Source: Gammaproteobacteria bacterium RIFCSPHIGHO2_12_FULL_63_22
GTDB taxonomy: Bacteria; Pseudomonadota; Gammaproteobacteria; Xanthomonadales; Xanthomonadaceae
Length of the DNA: 64,000 nt
Assembly: GCA_001801685.1 (NCBI GenBank)
Contig: MGYJ01000077.1
Span: 22,546-86,545 of the forward strand
Reading direction: 5' to 3'
Every line of letters starts with the position of its first letter. Position 1 is the stretch's first letter. The position numbers were made by a program, and so were the translations under genes. Under the pieces are notes generated by a model, which saw only the letters and a list, made by a program, of their open reading frames with translations, searched no databases and had not been told where the DNA came from. Shown piece after piece: positions 14,807 to 24,091 of the stretch.

Positions 14807-16096
14807 ATGGCCCGTGCCTTCGCCAAGATTGCCTTTACGCCGGGTGTCCGGGCCGCGCAGGCGCGGATGGGCAGCCGCGACGCCTATCGCTCCGCAGAAG
14901 TGGGTGAGGCGGAGGTGGCGGAGCTTGGCCCGGGTGAGATGGAATTCATCGCTGCGCGGGACAGCTTTTATCAAGGCACCGTGGGCGAGAACGGCTGGCC
15001 TTACGTACAGCATCGCGGCGGGCCGACCGGCTTCCTGAAAGTACTGGGGCCGCAGACGATTGGCTACGCCGATTTCTCCGGCAATCGCCAGTACATCTCG
15101 GTAGGCAACCTCGACGGCAATGACCGGGTCAGCTTGATCTTGATGGACTATCCGGCGCAGCGCCGCCTCAAGATATGGGGCCGGGTGCGCCTGGTTGAAG
15201 AAGACGCGGAGCCGGCGCTGGTAGCCAGGCTCGAGTCTCCCCACTATCGGGCTCGCGTGGAGCGTGGGGTGATCATCACGGTCGAAGCATTCGACTGGAA
15301 CTGCCCGAAATACATCACGCCGCGGTTCACTGAACGCGAAATTGTGGATCGTGATCGCGGTAGGCAGCAAGCAAGCTCAGAACCAGCACAGCCTGCGCCT
15401 GGCGCGGAGGAAATAGGCAGTGGCGCCTTGAAACTTGTTGTGACCGGCATACGCCAGCTGACACCAGGCGTGCGGGCCTACGAGTTACGCACGGCAGGCG
15501 GAGAAAAGCTGCCCTTCGCCGCGGCAGGCGCACACTTGGCCATGCCAGTGCGTCTGCCGGACGGCGTCGTGGTAACCCGGCAGTATTCGCTCAGCACACA
15601 TCCGCGCCGCCGGGACACCTACGAGATTGCGGTACTGCGCGAACCGGAGGGACGCGGCGGATCAGCGGCCATCCACGCCACGTGGCAAATCGGGACGAGA
15701 CTCGCAGTCGAGCCGCCCGAGAATCAATTTCTCCTGCATGACGACGAACGTCCCGCCGTGCTCATCGCCGGTGGCATAGGCATCACGCCAATCAAGGCGA
15801 TGGCCCAGGAACTCAAGGCCCGTGGCACGCCCCTGGCACTGCACTACAGCGGCGGCACCGCGGCCGACATGGCGTATCGCGAGGAATTGGTCGCCGAGTT
15901 CGGCCGGCAGCTGCAGTTGTATGTCACGCGTGCTGCAGGCGGGCTCCGCATGGACCTCCACTCAATCATGCGTGCCGCACCCAGCGACGCGTTGTTCTAT
16001 ATCTGCGGCCCGGGTCGTCTGATCCAGGGTGCGATCGACGCTGCGCGCGAGCTTGGCGTTCCCGCCGGCCGAGTGCAGTACGAAAGTTTTGAATGA
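14807..16096 (+). CDS. PNPOx-like / ferredoxin-NADP reductase-like fusion flavoprotein
   Basis: A 429-residue two-domain oxidoreductase. Residues 1-185 are a pyridoxamine-5'-phosphate-oxidase-like FMN domain ([37 protein letters not shown]). Residues 205-429 are an FNR-type reductase with the FAD motif RQYSLS, the NAD(P) motif [16 protein letters not shown] and CGPG near the end. The 2Fe-2S ferredoxin domain that follows in VanB-type reductases is missing: the protein stops right after the FNR domain. It probably moves electrons from NAD(P)H to a flavin-bound substrate. It follows the AhpD-like gene by 48 bases and precedes the DUF1348 gene by 10, in a LysR-linked group. Confidence 0.88.
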   Translation: MARAFAKIAFTPGVRAAQARMGSRDAYRSAEVGEAEVAELGPGEMEFIAARDSFYQGTVGENGWPYVQHRGGPTGFLKVLGPQTIGYADFSGNRQYISVGNLDGNDRVSLILMDYPAQRRLKIWGRVRLVEEDAEPALVARLESPHYRARVERGVIITVEAFDWNCPKYITPRFTEREIVDRDRGRQQASSEPAQPAPGAEEIGSGALKLVVTGIRQLTPGVRAYELRTAGGEKLPFAAAGAHLAMPVRLPDGVVVTRQYSLSTHPRRRDTYEIAVLREPEGRGGSAAIHATWQIGTRLAVEPPENQFLLHDDERPAVLIAGGIGITPIKAMAQELKARGTPLALHYSGGTAADMAYREELVAEFGRQLQLYVTRAAGGLRMDLHSIMRAAPSDALFYICGPGRLIQGAIDAARELGVPAGRVQYESFE

Positions 16097-16106
16097 GGTG
16101 ATCACC

Positions 16107-16574
16107 ATGGAAACCAGGACTCCCGTACCACCCTTCACCGAAGACTCCGCCCGACTTAAAGTGCGCATGGCCGAAGACGCCTGGAACTCGCGAGATGCCG
16201 ATCGCGTGGCCCAGGTTTATACGGTCGATACCCGCTGGCGAAATCGCGTCGAGTTTCCCATTGGCCGGGACGAAGTGCGCGAATTCCTGGTTCGAAAATG
16301 GCAGCGGGAGCTGGACTATCGGTTGATCAAGGAATTGTGGGCCTGGGCCGACAACCGCATCGCCGTGCGCTTTGCCTATGAATGGCATGACGACTCCGGG
16401 CAATGGTTTCGCTCCCTGGGCAACGAGAACTGGGAGTTCAACCCGCAGGGATTCATGCTGCGTCGCCATGCAAGCATCAACGACCTTCCCATCCAGCATG
16501 CCGAACGAAGATTTTCGTGGCCATTGGGTCGGCGTCCTGATGATTACCCGGGCCTGGGCGAGCTGGGCCTGTAA
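16107..16574 (+). CDS. DUF1348 family (NTF2/SnoaL-like fold) protein
   Basis: A 155-residue protein of the DUF1348 family, an NTF2-like cone fold. Family features seen are [20 protein letters not shown], the W-x-N segment [31 protein letters not shown] and the ending with RPDDYPGL. There are no membrane segments. A strong ribosome site, GAGGTG (16095-16100), fixes the ATG at 16107 and overlaps the end of the preceding fusion gene. Family members accompany LysR-controlled redox genes, but no activity is established. It is the last plus-strand gene before a strong bidirectional hairpin. Confidence 0.88.
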   Translation: METRTPVPPFTEDSARLKVRMAEDAWNSRDADRVAQVYTVDTRWRNRVEFPIGRDEVREFLVRKWQRELDYRLIKELWAWADNRIAVRFAYEWHDDSGQWFRSLGNENWEFNPQGFMLRRHASINDLPIQHAERRFSWPLGRRPDDYPGLGELGL

Positions 16575-16634
16575 TCCGCGACCTCGGATCGCCGATCGTC
16601 GCTTTCTGACTCACGCAACGCACCGAAAACAGAA

Positions 16635-16666
16635 GGCGCCGCAGTAGCGAAGGCTACTGCGGCGCC
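16635..16666. terminator. Perfect 14-bp hairpin between convergent genes
   Basis: Bases 16635-16648 and 16653-16666 are perfectly complementary (14 pairs, GGCGCCGCAGTAGC stem) around a GAAG loop. It lies between convergent genes ending at 16574 and 16700, a usual place for a bidirectional terminator. T-runs are weak on both strands (CTTCTGTTTTC on the minus). Confidence 0.7.
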
Positions 16667-16699
16667 AGATTCCGTCTGCGTTTCAGATCCCGCAGGAAA

Positions 16700-17443
16700 T
16701 TACTTGCCCTGCTTGATCGCAGCAACTGCCTGGCCCGTAGTCAGCACGTCGCTGGCGATGAAGCGGAAGTTGGCCATGGCTGCTGCGTAGCCGTCGCCGT
16801 CCGGAATGATGGCGGCCGCCGTTGCGTCGCTTACCACCACGACTTCAAAACCTTGCTCGACGAGTTCGCGCATGTGCGATTCCGTGCACAGGTTGGCGGA
16901 CATTCCGGCCAGGATGACGCGACTTATGCCGCGTTTGCGAAGCTGCAAGACCAGGTCATTGGTCTCCGGGCCATACACCTTGTGCGGGCTGGTGACCACG
17001 GTCTTTCCGTCGTTGATGTAGGGCTTGTAGCGGGCCAGCCAGTCAGCGCCGGAGCCCTCGAAGCCTTCGGTGACCAGCGGTCCGCGTCGATCGAACATGC
17101 CGATCTTATGCATCAGCGCCTCGAGCGCGCCCTCGAACTTCCAGCCATGATCCTGCGGATAGTAGTAGTGCGGGGAAACGAAGACCTCATATTTGTTGGC
17201 CTTGGCGGCGGAAAAAAGCGCTTCCAGGTTGGCTACGGTGTTGTTCTTGGTGACGCTTTCGCCGACCACGCCCCAGGCAACGCCGCTGGGGTTGAGGAAG
17301 TCGTTCTGCGGATCGGTGATGACCAGCGCCGTGTTGGCTGACGAAACCGTCATCCCGGGGCGGGGCAACTGGGCATTGGCGGGTGCAGACAGCGAGACTG
17401 CGGCCAACATGGCAAGCGCAGCGATTGCATGCATCGGTTTCAT
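16700..17443 (-). CDS. Exported isochorismatase-family (cysteine) hydrolase
   Basis: A 247-residue hydrolase with an N-terminal signal peptide ending at APANA (about residue 24), so it acts in the periplasm, which is unusual for this mostly cytoplasmic family. The catalytic triad candidates are Asp in VITDPQNDF, a Lys (SPHKVYG) and Cys in MSANLCTESH, which also holds the family's cis-peptide region. ATG 17443 has GGAGAG just upstream; the ATG at 17455 lies within that ribosome site. It is divergent from the SDR gene at 17673 and convergent with DUF1348 across a strong hairpin. The substrate is unknown; amidase or isochorismatase-like C-N/C-O cleavage is the family range. Confidence 0.87.
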   Translation of the reverse strand: MKPMHAIAALAMLAAVSLSAPANAQLPRPGMTVSSANTALVITDPQNDFLNPSGVAWGVVGESVTKNNTVANLEALFSAAKANKYEVFVSPHYYYPQDHGWKFEGALEALMHKIGMFDRRGPLVTEGFEGSGADWLARYKPYINDGKTVVTSPHKVYGPETNDLVLQLRKRGISRVILAGMSANLCTESHMRELVEQGFEVVVVSDATAAAIIPDGDGYAAAMANFRFIASDVLTTGQAVAAIKQGK

Positions 17444-17463
17444 GACTCTCTCCATAAATCATC

Positions 17464-17476
17464 GTTCGAATTGAAC
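17464..17476. promoter_or_regulatory. Small inverted repeat in divergent intergenic region
   Basis: GTTC-GAATT-GAAC (17464-17476) lies between the divergent hydrolase (start 17443) and SDR (start 17673) genes. It may be an operator, but it is short and could occur by chance. The rest of the 229-base gap shows no other clear signal. Confidence 0.3.
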
Positions 17477-17672
17477 GGCCGCCAATGTAGGTGCGGGCCT
17501 CGCCGCGAAATAGTTCTGCGTCACTGGAATTCATGCCCGGTAATCCGGCCCGTCATGCGCGGGAAGATCAGGCATGACGTTCGATCAATCGGGCATTCAA
17601 GCAACACACGAGTAAACCTAGAGTTGCGGCATCCCGATTCGGGAAACGCTATCAACTCAACAGGAGAACATC

Positions 17673-18452
17673 GTGAGCAAGGACTTTGAAGGCAAGAAGC
17701 TGATCGTGATCGGCGGCACCAGTGGCATCGGCAGGGCCGTCGCGCGCAAGGTGCTTGCCGGCGGTGGCACCTCGGTAGTGATTGGTCGACGCCATTCGCA
17801 GATCGACGATGCCTGTGCCGAACTTGGCGCGCTGGGCCAGGTATGGGGACTGCAGGCCGATGTCACCGCCGCCGCCGACAGGCAGCGCGTGCTGGCCGTC
17901 CTGCAGTCTGACCATGCGGACGCCGACATGCTTGTGAACGCGGCAGGCGTGTTCCTGCCCAAGCCGTTTCTTGACCATTCCGAGGCCGACTACGACTTGT
18001 ACATGGACATCAACAAGGCGCTTTTCTTCATGACGCAGGCCGTCGCCAGGAACATGGCAGGTGCGGCACGGGGCGGATCAATCGTCACGATCGGGTCGAT
18101 GTGGGCCAGGCAAGCGATCCAGGCCACGCCATCCTCGGCCTACTCAATGGCCAAGGCTGGACTGCATTCAATGACCCAACACCTCGCGATGGAGTTGGCC
18201 TCACATCGGATCCGGGTCAACGCCGTGTCACCGGCGGTCGTCGAGACGCCGATCTATGAAGGGTTCATGCCGCGCCAGGACGTCCATTCAAATTTGCAGG
18301 CGTTCAACGGATTCCACCCAATCGGTCGCATCGGCGTGCCCGATGACGTCGCCGAAGCGGTGGGGTTCCTGCTGTCGGAACGGGCAAGCTGGGTTACGGG
18401 CGCGATTTGGGACGTTGATGGCGGTGTAATGGCGGGACGCAATAGCCAGTGA
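17673..18452 (+). CDS. Short-chain dehydrogenase/reductase (SDR)
   Basis: A 259-residue classical SDR with cofactor motif GGTSGIGR, the NAAG structural motif, and catalytic Ser in TIGSMWARQ with Tyr/Lys in AYSMAKAG. The PVVE/TP-type C-terminal segment and [11 protein letters not shown] ending are also usual. The RR after the cofactor strand (IGRRHSQ) favours NADP(H). It begins with GTG at 17673, preceded by AGGAG at proper spacing. It stands alone on the plus strand, divergent from the exported hydrolase gene. The substrate cannot be deduced. Confidence 0.92.
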   Translation: MSKDFEGKKLIVIGGTSGIGRAVARKVLAGGGTSVVIGRRHSQIDDACAELGALGQVWGLQADVTAAADRQRVLAVLQSDHADADMLVNAAGVFLPKPFLDHSEADYDLYMDINKALFFMTQAVARNMAGAARGGSIVTIGSMWARQAIQATPSSAYSMAKAGLHSMTQHLAMELASHRIRVNAVSPAVVETPIYEGFMPRQDVHSNLQAFNGFHPIGRIGVPDDVAEAVGFLLSERASWVTGAIWDVDGGVMAGRNSQ

Positions 18453-18606
18453 CGCATACTCGCCGATCGCGATTGCGTGAGCCCCATCGCCTTTATCGAC
18501 AAGCCCTGCGCCTAGAATCAAGCTGTAATCTGCACAAGATTGCTACGCATGAAGCGCGCCCCAGAGCGCGTCGCCAGCGTAACCGTTTGGCCGGGGGGCA
18601 AAATCG

Positions 18607-20127
18607 GTGCGAGGGACTCGACTCAGTCGTTGGCTGTTGTTGCGCCAGGGCCTCGTGCTGCTGGTCGCTTCCGCGCTCGTGCTGGCCATCACTTCCGCCG
18701 TGGTGGGTCGCGGTTTTTCATGGATCGAACGCGACCGGATGCAGGAACTGCTGAACCGGTCCGCCGCGTCCCTGCGCAGTTCGGCGCAAGCGATGCTCAC
18801 TTCAAACAAGGACTACGCCGGCTGGGACGACAGCTATCGCTTCGTCACCCAGGGCGATCCCGCTTATCTCCAGACGAACTTCACCTCCGACTCCGCCACC
18901 AACCTGGGCGTGGATTGGATCGCGTTCGTAGGCATTGACGGAACCGTGGGTCCGGCGATGCACATGCGTACCGGTGGCGTGCCCAAGCCGCTGCCACCGA
19001 GCCATGAAGAAGCATTGCAGCAATTGCTCGCCGGGCGGGAAATCCATGCCGCGGATGCCGGCGACACTGCCTTGCTATGGGTGTCGGGAGTGCCTGTGCT
19101 GGTGGCGTACTCAGCGGTCACGGATTCGGCGCACACCCGGCATGCGGGACGTTGGCTGGTGTTCGGTCGCAGCCTGCGCGCCGGCGGCAAGGTCGAACCT
19201 GAGTGGACCATGGGCATGCCGTTCGAGATCCAACCCACGGCCCTGGATGAGCCGGCTGGCGCGCCCGTGGAGCTTGAAGGTGCGACGATGACCGGCCGAC
19301 TCGTCCTGTCGCCGTGGCCCGCATCGCTGGTGCTGCGCCAGCCCCCGGCCTACACGAAGCAACGCGATGCCGTGCTGATGTGGTTGCTCGCCAGCATGGC
19401 CGGGTTGGTGATACTTGCCATCGTCGGCATGGCCGCGCTGATGCGCCACAAGGTATTGCTGCGCCTGGAACGATTTGCCGCGCTGGCGGAAGAGTCTTCC
19501 ACGGTCCAGGGCGGCGCCACGCGCTGGCCGGTGACGGATGACGATGAACTCGACTCCTTGGCGCGCGCCTTGAACGCGATGATGGAACGGATCGAAGAGC
19601 AAGGCGCGTTGCTGGCCCATCTGGCCAGCCACGATCCCCTGACCGAGTTGGGAAATCGCCGACAGTTGATGGAAAGCCTTCGGCTCGCCATCGAGCTGCG
19701 ATCAGCACAGCAAGAATCCACCGCCTGCCTGGTGCTGGTGGACCTTGACCAGTTCAAGACCATCAACGATTCCATGGGCCATTCGGCGGGCGACCGGGTG
19801 CTGGAGACCGTGGCCGAACGCATCATGGAAGCCATCCGGCCAGGCGACGTGGCGGTCAGGCTGGGCGGTGATGAATTCGCCATCGTGCTGGCCGACACCA
19901 CGCCAGAACAGGCGCATCATTTTTGCGACCGCTTGCTGATCCGTCTTGCACACTCGATGCCTTACGAGGACCGGCTGCTGTTCACCACGGTGTCGATCGG
20001 CATTGCCTGGATCGATGCCGGGTTGAACGGACACGACCTGTTGCGACGCGCCGATCGGGCCATGTATCGCGCAAAGCAGCTCGGGCGCAACCGCGTCGTT
20101 ACTTACGAGGCAACCGTCGAGGGCTAG
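18607..20127 (+). CDS. CHASE4-HAMP-GGDEF diguanylate cyclase
   Basis: A 506-residue membrane-bound diguanylate cyclase making c-di-GMP from GTP. The layout is a TM helix at residues 14-36, a periplasmic CHASE4 sensor (with KDYAGWDDSYRFV) to about 245, a second TM near 258-280, a HAMP linker, and a GGDEF domain from about 330. The active-site motif GGDEF is intact (LGGDEFAIVLA), and an RxxD-like inhibitory site is not obvious. The start is GTG 18607. The signal sensed is unknown. The neighbouring LOG-family gene has its own start 77 bases downstream. Confidence 0.92.
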   Translation: MRGTRLSRWLLLRQGLVLLVASALVLAITSAVVGRGFSWIERDRMQELLNRSAASLRSSAQAMLTSNKDYAGWDDSYRFVTQGDPAYLQTNFTSDSATNLGVDWIAFVGIDGTVGPAMHMRTGGVPKPLPPSHEEALQQLLAGREIHAADAGDTALLWVSGVPVLVAYSAVTDSAHTRHAGRWLVFGRSLRAGGKVEPEWTMGMPFEIQPTALDEPAGAPVELEGATMTGRLVLSPWPASLVLRQPPAYTKQRDAVLMWLLASMAGLVILAIVGMAALMRHKVLLRLERFAALAEESSTVQGGATRWPVTDDDELDSLARALNAMMERIEEQGALLAHLASHDPLTELGNRRQLMESLRLAIELRSAQQESTACLVLVDLDQFKTINDSMGHSAGDRVLETVAERIMEAIRPGDVAVRLGGDEFAIVLADTTPEQAHHFCDRLLIRLAHSMPYEDRLLFTTVSIGIAWIDAGLNGHDLLRRADRAMYRAKQLGRNRVVTYEATVEG

Positions 20128-20204
20128 CGGGCGCGGGCCGGCGGACTGTATTGCGCGCCGCGCAAGCTGTAGCACAATGGGCTGTCACGAACGGAAGCCT
20201 ACAC

Positions 20205-20783
20205 ATGCGTATCTGCGTCTATGCCGCGTCCAGCCCCCAGGCGGCGCCCGAATTCCACGCTGCGGCGCGCGCTCTGGGAGAAACCCTGGCGAGTAATAAC
20301 TGCACCATCGTTTATGGCGGCGGGTCGCAGGGCCTGATGGGTTCGCTCGCCGATGGCGCACTGTCGCGGGGCGGCGAAGTGATCGGCATCCTGCCCAAAT
20401 TCATGGCCGACCTGGAATGGGGCCACCCGGGCCTGACCCACCTCGACCTGGTGGAAGACATGCGCGAGCGCAAGCACAAGCTGTTGACCGGATCGGATGC
20501 CGTGGTTGCGTTGCCGGGTGGTTGCGGCACGCTGGAGGAATTGTTCGAGGCGATCACGCTGAAGCGGCTGGGCCTGTATTTCAATCCGATACTGCTGTTG
20601 AACACGCGTGATTTCTATTCGCCGCTGCAGTCCTTCCTGCAGCATGTGATAGACGAGCGCTTCCTCAATCCCGAGCATTCGCAGATGTGGTCGCTGGTGG
20701 ATGCGCCCGAACAGGTATTGCCTGCCATCGCCGCCACGCCACCGTGGCGCGAAGACGCGCGCGACTATGCGATCGTGCGCTAG
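20205..20783 (+). CDS. LOG family (TIGR00730) nucleotide phosphoribohydrolase
   Basis: A 192-residue Rossmann-fold protein of the LOG/TIGR00730 family, which cleaves nucleoside 5'-monophosphates (cytokinin-type or purine) to base and ribose phosphate. Motifs seen are GGGSQGLMG and PGGCGTLEE, the latter with Cys in the variable position before GT, plus the Arg in MRERKHKLL. ATG 20205 is chosen; the longer frame upstream overlaps the GGDEF gene. Its stop is three bases before the DUF3147 gene. The physiological substrate in bacteria is debated. Confidence 0.92.
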   Translation: MRICVYAASSPQAAPEFHAAARALGETLASNNCTIVYGGGSQGLMGSLADGALSRGGEVIGILPKFMADLEWGHPGLTHLDLVEDMRERKHKLLTGSDAVVALPGGCGTLEELFEAITLKRLGLYFNPILLLNTRDFYSPLQSFLQHVIDERFLNPEHSQMWSLVDAPEQVLPAIAATPPWREDARDYAIVR

Positions 20784-20786
20784 GAC

Positions 20787-21134
20787 ATGACCCAATTCCT
20801 CATCAAGGTATTGATCTCGGCGCTGCTGATAGCCGCCGTGTCGGAGATTGCCCGGCGCAGCTCATTGCTGGGCGCACTGCTGGCCTCCTTGCCGGTAACG
20901 TCCCTGCTGGCTTTCATGTGGTTGTATCGCGAGACCGGCGACACCGAAAAAGTGGCTGCGCTCAGCGCCGATATCTTCTGGCTGGTGCTGCCATCGCTGG
21001 TGTTGTTCCTGCTGCTGCCGGTGTTGCTGCGCCATGGCTGGAATTTCTGGGCCAGCCTGGGCATTTCCAGCGCCGCGACCGCCATCGCCTACGGCGCGAT
21101 GGTCTTGGCGCTTCGCGCCTGGCGCGTCGCCTAG
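20787..21134 (+). CDS. DUF3147 family membrane protein
   Basis: A 115-residue protein with four hydrophobic segments (about residues 3-20, 26-46, 60-82 and 88-108) and the family pattern ISALLIAAVSEIARRSSLLGALLASLP. The function is unknown. It follows the LOG gene by three bases and is probably cotranscribed. Its 3' end overlaps the convergent MFS transporter gene by four bases. Confidence 0.85.
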   Translation: MTQFLIKVLISALLIAAVSEIARRSSLLGALLASLPVTSLLAFMWLYRETGDTEKVAALSADIFWLVLPSLVLFLLLPVLLRHGWNFWASLGISSAATAIAYGAMVLALRAWRVA

Positions 21135-22360
21135 GGCATCCGCGTTTCCGACATCCGGAAGGCCACGACCAAACCGGATCCAAACGTCATCGCGGCGACC
21201 AGCCACATCGCCGCCGATAGCCCGAACAGGTCGGCGGTGATTCCCGCCAGCAACGCGCCGACGGCATAACCCAGGTCGCGCCAGAACCGGTACACACCGA
21301 CCGCGGAAGCGCGCCAGGCCGGATGCGCGACATCTCCGATCGCGGCGAGCAGGGTCGGATAGACCATCGCCGTGCCGATGCCGAGCAATACCGCGCCCGA
21401 AGCAAACACGACGAAGTCATTCCCCATCGTGATGGCGACGATGCCCAGCGCCTGCACCCACATGCCCCAGGCGATGAGCCACTTGCGCCCGACCCGGTCC
21501 GACCACGCGCCAGTGAATAATTGCCCGATGCCCCAGGTCGCCGGATACAAGGCGGCCAAGGTGCCGATGCGCGCGAGGTCCATCTGCGCCGCCGCGAACA
21601 CGATGGGAAACAATCCCCAGGCCATGCCGTCGTTCAAGTTGTTGACCAGTCCGGCCTGGCTGATGCTGGACAGGTTTCGATCACGCAAGCTGGTGCGCCA
21701 GAAGATCTCGCGCTGCGTCGGCAGCGTTTCGGCAGCCATCGCGCCGTGCATCGCTGCTTCCTGCGCGACATGATGCGATGTTTCGCGAACGGCGAAAATT
21801 GAAAGCAGCAAGCCGATGGCGACAAAGGCTACGCCGAGATAAAAAGGTTCGGGGCGCAAGCCATGCCGCGCCGCGATGTAGCCGGTAGCGAGTGCGCTCA
21901 GCGCCACTGCGAAGTAGCCGGCGAACTCGTTCAGGCCCATGGCGAGTCCGCGCTTGTGCGGACCGGCCAGGTCGATCTTCATGATGACGGTCGTCGACCA
22001 GGTCAGTCCCTGGCTGATGCCGAGCAGCGCATTCGCCGCCAACACCCAGTTCCAGCTAGGCGCCCACATCAAAAGGAACGGCACCGGCGCGGCGACCCAC
22101 CAACCGGCGATCAACACGTGCCTGCGCCCGAAGCGATCCGACAAGCGGCCGGCCAGGTAATTGGTGAACGCCTTGGTCAGCCCGAATACGACGATGAAGG
22201 AAAGCACCGCCGTCTTCGCGACGAGGTGGAATTCCTGTTCGGCAATGGCGGGAAGGATCGAACGCTCCATGCCGACCATCGCGCCAACGAAGGCGTTGAC
22301 CAGCACCAGCAGCGAGAACTGACCGAGGTTTTCGCGCAGGCCGAGTCGTATCTGGTTCAT
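21131..22360 (-). CDS. Major facilitator superfamily transporter
   Basis: A 409-residue protein with 12 predicted membrane helices in two halves. The MFS A-motif appears after helix 2 as GRLSDRFGRRHVL and its second-half equivalent as GAWSDRVGRKWLI. The loop between halves carries a long polar stretch (about residues 190-225). It is a secondary transporter of unknown substrate; the family includes drug and metabolite exporters. The gene is alone on its strand, starting at ATG 22360, 30 bases after the TfoX-C gene. Confidence 0.9.
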   Translation of the reverse strand: MNQIRLGLRENLGQFSLLVLVNAFVGAMVGMERSILPAIAEQEFHLVAKTAVLSFIVVFGLTKAFTNYLAGRLSDRFGRRHVLIAGWWVAAPVPFLLMWAPSWNWVLAANALLGISQGLTWSTTVIMKIDLAGPHKRGLAMGLNEFAGYFAVALSALATGYIAARHGLRPEPFYLGVAFVAIGLLLSIFAVRETSHHVAQEAAMHGAMAAETLPTQREIFWRTSLRDRNLSSISQAGLVNNLNDGMAWGLFPIVFAAAQMDLARIGTLAALYPATWGIGQLFTGAWSDRVGRKWLIAWGMWVQALGIVAITMGNDFVVFASGAVLLGIGTAMVYPTLLAAIGDVAHPAWRASAVGVYRFWRDLGYAVGALLAGITADLFGLSAAMWLVAAMTFGSGLVVAFRMSETRMP

Positions 22361-22390
22361 GTCCTCGGCTGCCCGTGTTCGCGCTGCGGC

Positions 22391-22777
22391 TTATTCCTCG
22401 CCGGACGAGGTGGACTCTTCGGGTTCGAACGGATCGGCATCGGGCAACGAAGGATAATCGTCGTCATTGCGCGTGGTGGTGACCGGCCCCGCGACCGGCA
22501 TGCGCCGGCCCTTGGGTTGCGGCAGCAAGGCAACGGCGGCGTCTGCTTCCAGGATCAGTTCGCTGCGACGGCCATCGGGAATTTCCTGCCAATGGCAATC
22601 GAGGATTGCGCCTTCCAGCGCGTACAGCAGGTTGAGGCTGGGCTTGAAGCCAGCGCGCTTCACGCGGACGAACGCGGCCAGCGAGCCAACGGATTTCAGA
22701 TCATCCAGGCTGCGTACGCCGGTCTGGCGGAGCCAGGCCATGGACTTGGGCCCGATGTTGCGCAGTTTTTCGCTCAT
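22391..22777 (-). CDS. TfoX C-terminal domain-containing protein
   Basis: A 128-residue protein whose first 80 residues match the TfoX C-terminal domain: LRNIGPKSMAWLRQTGVRSLDDLKSVG, then LNLLYALEGAI and HWQEIPDGRR. The N-terminal TfoX domain is absent. A low-complexity acidic tail follows (DPFEPEESTSSGEE). Full-length TfoX/Sxy regulates competence; a C-domain-only protein may instead act as a helix-hairpin-helix-like accessory. Its ATG overlaps the free-methionine-sulfoxide reductase stop as ATGA. Confidence 0.87.
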   Translation of the reverse strand: MSEKLRNIGPKSMAWLRQTGVRSLDDLKSVGSLAAFVRVKRAGFKPSLNLLYALEGAILDCHWQEIPDGRRSELILEADAAVALLPQPKGRRMPVAGPVTTTRNDDDYPSLPDADPFEPEESTSSGEE

Positions 22778-23256
22778 CGGATCGACTCCAGGAAAATTCC
22801 GGCAATGGTTTCAAGACCGGCTTGATCGTCGGCGTCGAAGCGGTTCGTGATGGGGCTGTCGAGGTCGAATACGCCCAGCAGGCGCTCGCCGTCGAACAAG
22901 GGCACCACCAACTCTGAGCGCGATGCGGAATCGCAGGGGATGTGCCCGGGGAATTCTTCGACATCGGCCACACGCTGGGTCAGCCGCAGCAGGGCGGCGG
23001 TGCCGCACACGCCTTTTCCCAGCGCGATGCGCACGCAGGCGGGGCGGCCCTGGAAAGGCCCGACCACCAGTTCGGTGCCGTCATAAAAATAGAACCCGAC
23101 CCAATTAAGCTCGGGCAGTGCGTGGAAAACCAGCGAGGAAAGATTGGCCGCATTCGCGGTGCGGTCGCGTTCGCCCGCGAGCAGGCCGCGCGCCTGCGCG
23201 GCGAGTTCAGCGTATTGCTCGGTCTTGCTGCCAGACAGGGCGGCCGTGTCGAACAT
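22774..23256 (-). CDS. GAF-domain free methionine-(R)-sulfoxide reductase
   Basis: A 160-residue GAF-domain protein of the fRMsr family, which reduces free methionine-R-sulfoxide. The three catalytic/resolving cysteines fall in the expected positions: ACVRIALGKGVCGTA (two) and HIPCDSASRSELVVP (one). WVGFYFYDG and LDLDSP-type segments are also present. The start is ATG 23256; an upstream frame start lies inside bioD on the other strand. It overlaps the TfoX-C gene by four bases and is divergent from bioD with a 62-base gap. Confidence 0.93.
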   Translation of the reverse strand: MFDTAALSGSKTEQYAELAAQARGLLAGERDRTANAANLSSLVFHALPELNWVGFYFYDGTELVVGPFQGRPACVRIALGKGVCGTAALLRLTQRVADVEEFPGHIPCDSASRSELVVPLFDGERLLGVFDLDSPITNRFDADDQAGLETIAGIFLESIR

Positions 23257-23318
23257 GGGGGGCGGTTTCCGCGGTGGGCCGCCAGTGTACCAGCGCAGGC
23301 CGCTGCTAGACTGACGGC

Positions 23319-24008
23319 ATGGACGGCCATGCACGCGGCTATTACCTGACCGGCACCGACACCGGCATTGGCAAGACAGTGGCCAGCGTGGCGCTGTTGC
23401 ACGCCTTCGCGCGCAACGGATTGCGCGCCACGGGCATGAAGCCAGTCGCCAGTGGCTGCGCGATGACCAGCGAGGGCTGGCGCAACGACGATGCGCTAGC
23501 GCTGCAGGCTGCCAGCAAGCCGGCGCACTTCTACGGCCTGCATAACCCGTTCGCGCTGCCCGAGCCCACGGCGCCGCAGATTGCTGCCGCCAGCGCCGGC
23601 ATATCCGTCAGCATGCCGCCTATTGCCCTGGCGTACGAACAAATGGCGCCTTCCGCCGACGCGATGGTCGTGGAAGGTGTCGGTGGCTGGCTGGCGCCGC
23701 TCGCCAACGAACTGGAGCAGTCCACGCTCGTCTCGGCGCTGAACCTGTCGGTGATCGTTGTGGTCGGATTGCGGCTGGGCTGCCTGAGCCATGCGCGTTT
23801 GACTGAACGCGCCATCCTCGCCGACGGCTTGCCGATTTCCGGTTGGATCGGCAATGCGGTCGAGGCCGACTTTCCCAAGGCGTCCGAGTACAAGGCCCTG
23901 CTGCGTTCATCCCTGGTGTCGCCCTGCCTGGGCTGGTTGCCGTGGAATGCGCATCCCTTCGATCCTGAACTGGCAGCGCGCCTGGTCTTGCCGGTGGCCC
24001 TGGTCTGA
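23319..24008 (+). CDS. bioD: Dethiobiotin synthetase
   Basis: A 229-residue ATP-dependent dethiobiotin synthase, the penultimate step of biotin synthesis. The phosphate loop GTDTGIGKT, the Lys/Ser in GMKPVASG and the conserved EGVGGWLAPL segment are clear. Length matches the family. It starts at ATG 23319, divergent from the fRMsr gene. No other biotin genes are nearby in the window, so the pathway is scattered. The accB/accC genes far downstream are biotin users. Confidence 0.95.
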   Translation: MDGHARGYYLTGTDTGIGKTVASVALLHAFARNGLRATGMKPVASGCAMTSEGWRNDDALALQAASKPAHFYGLHNPFALPEPTAPQIAAASAGISVSMPPIALAYEQMAPSADAMVVEGVGGWLAPLANELEQSTLVSALNLSVIVVVGLRLGCLSHARLTERAILADGLPISGWIGNAVEADFPKASEYKALLRSSLVSPCLGWLPWNAHPFDPELAARLVLPVALV

Positions 24009-24038
24009 CTTACGGCAGGGTCGGGCGGAGTCGGGAAT

Positions 24039-24068
24039 TACTATACTGACCAGTCTTTCGGACCGGTC
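24039..24068 (+). promoter_or_regulatory. Putative promoter and operator of the RND operon
   Basis: A -10-like TACTAT (24039-24044) is followed by a direct repeat GACCAGTC (24048-24055) and GACCGGTC (24061-24068), separated by five bases. GACCGGTC is itself a palindrome and the first copy is part of ACTG-AC-CAGT. This layout is typical of a TetR-type operator, but no tetR gene is adjacent. Confidence 0.45.
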
Positions 24069-24091
24069 GTCCACCAGCCAAGGGCCTGCGC

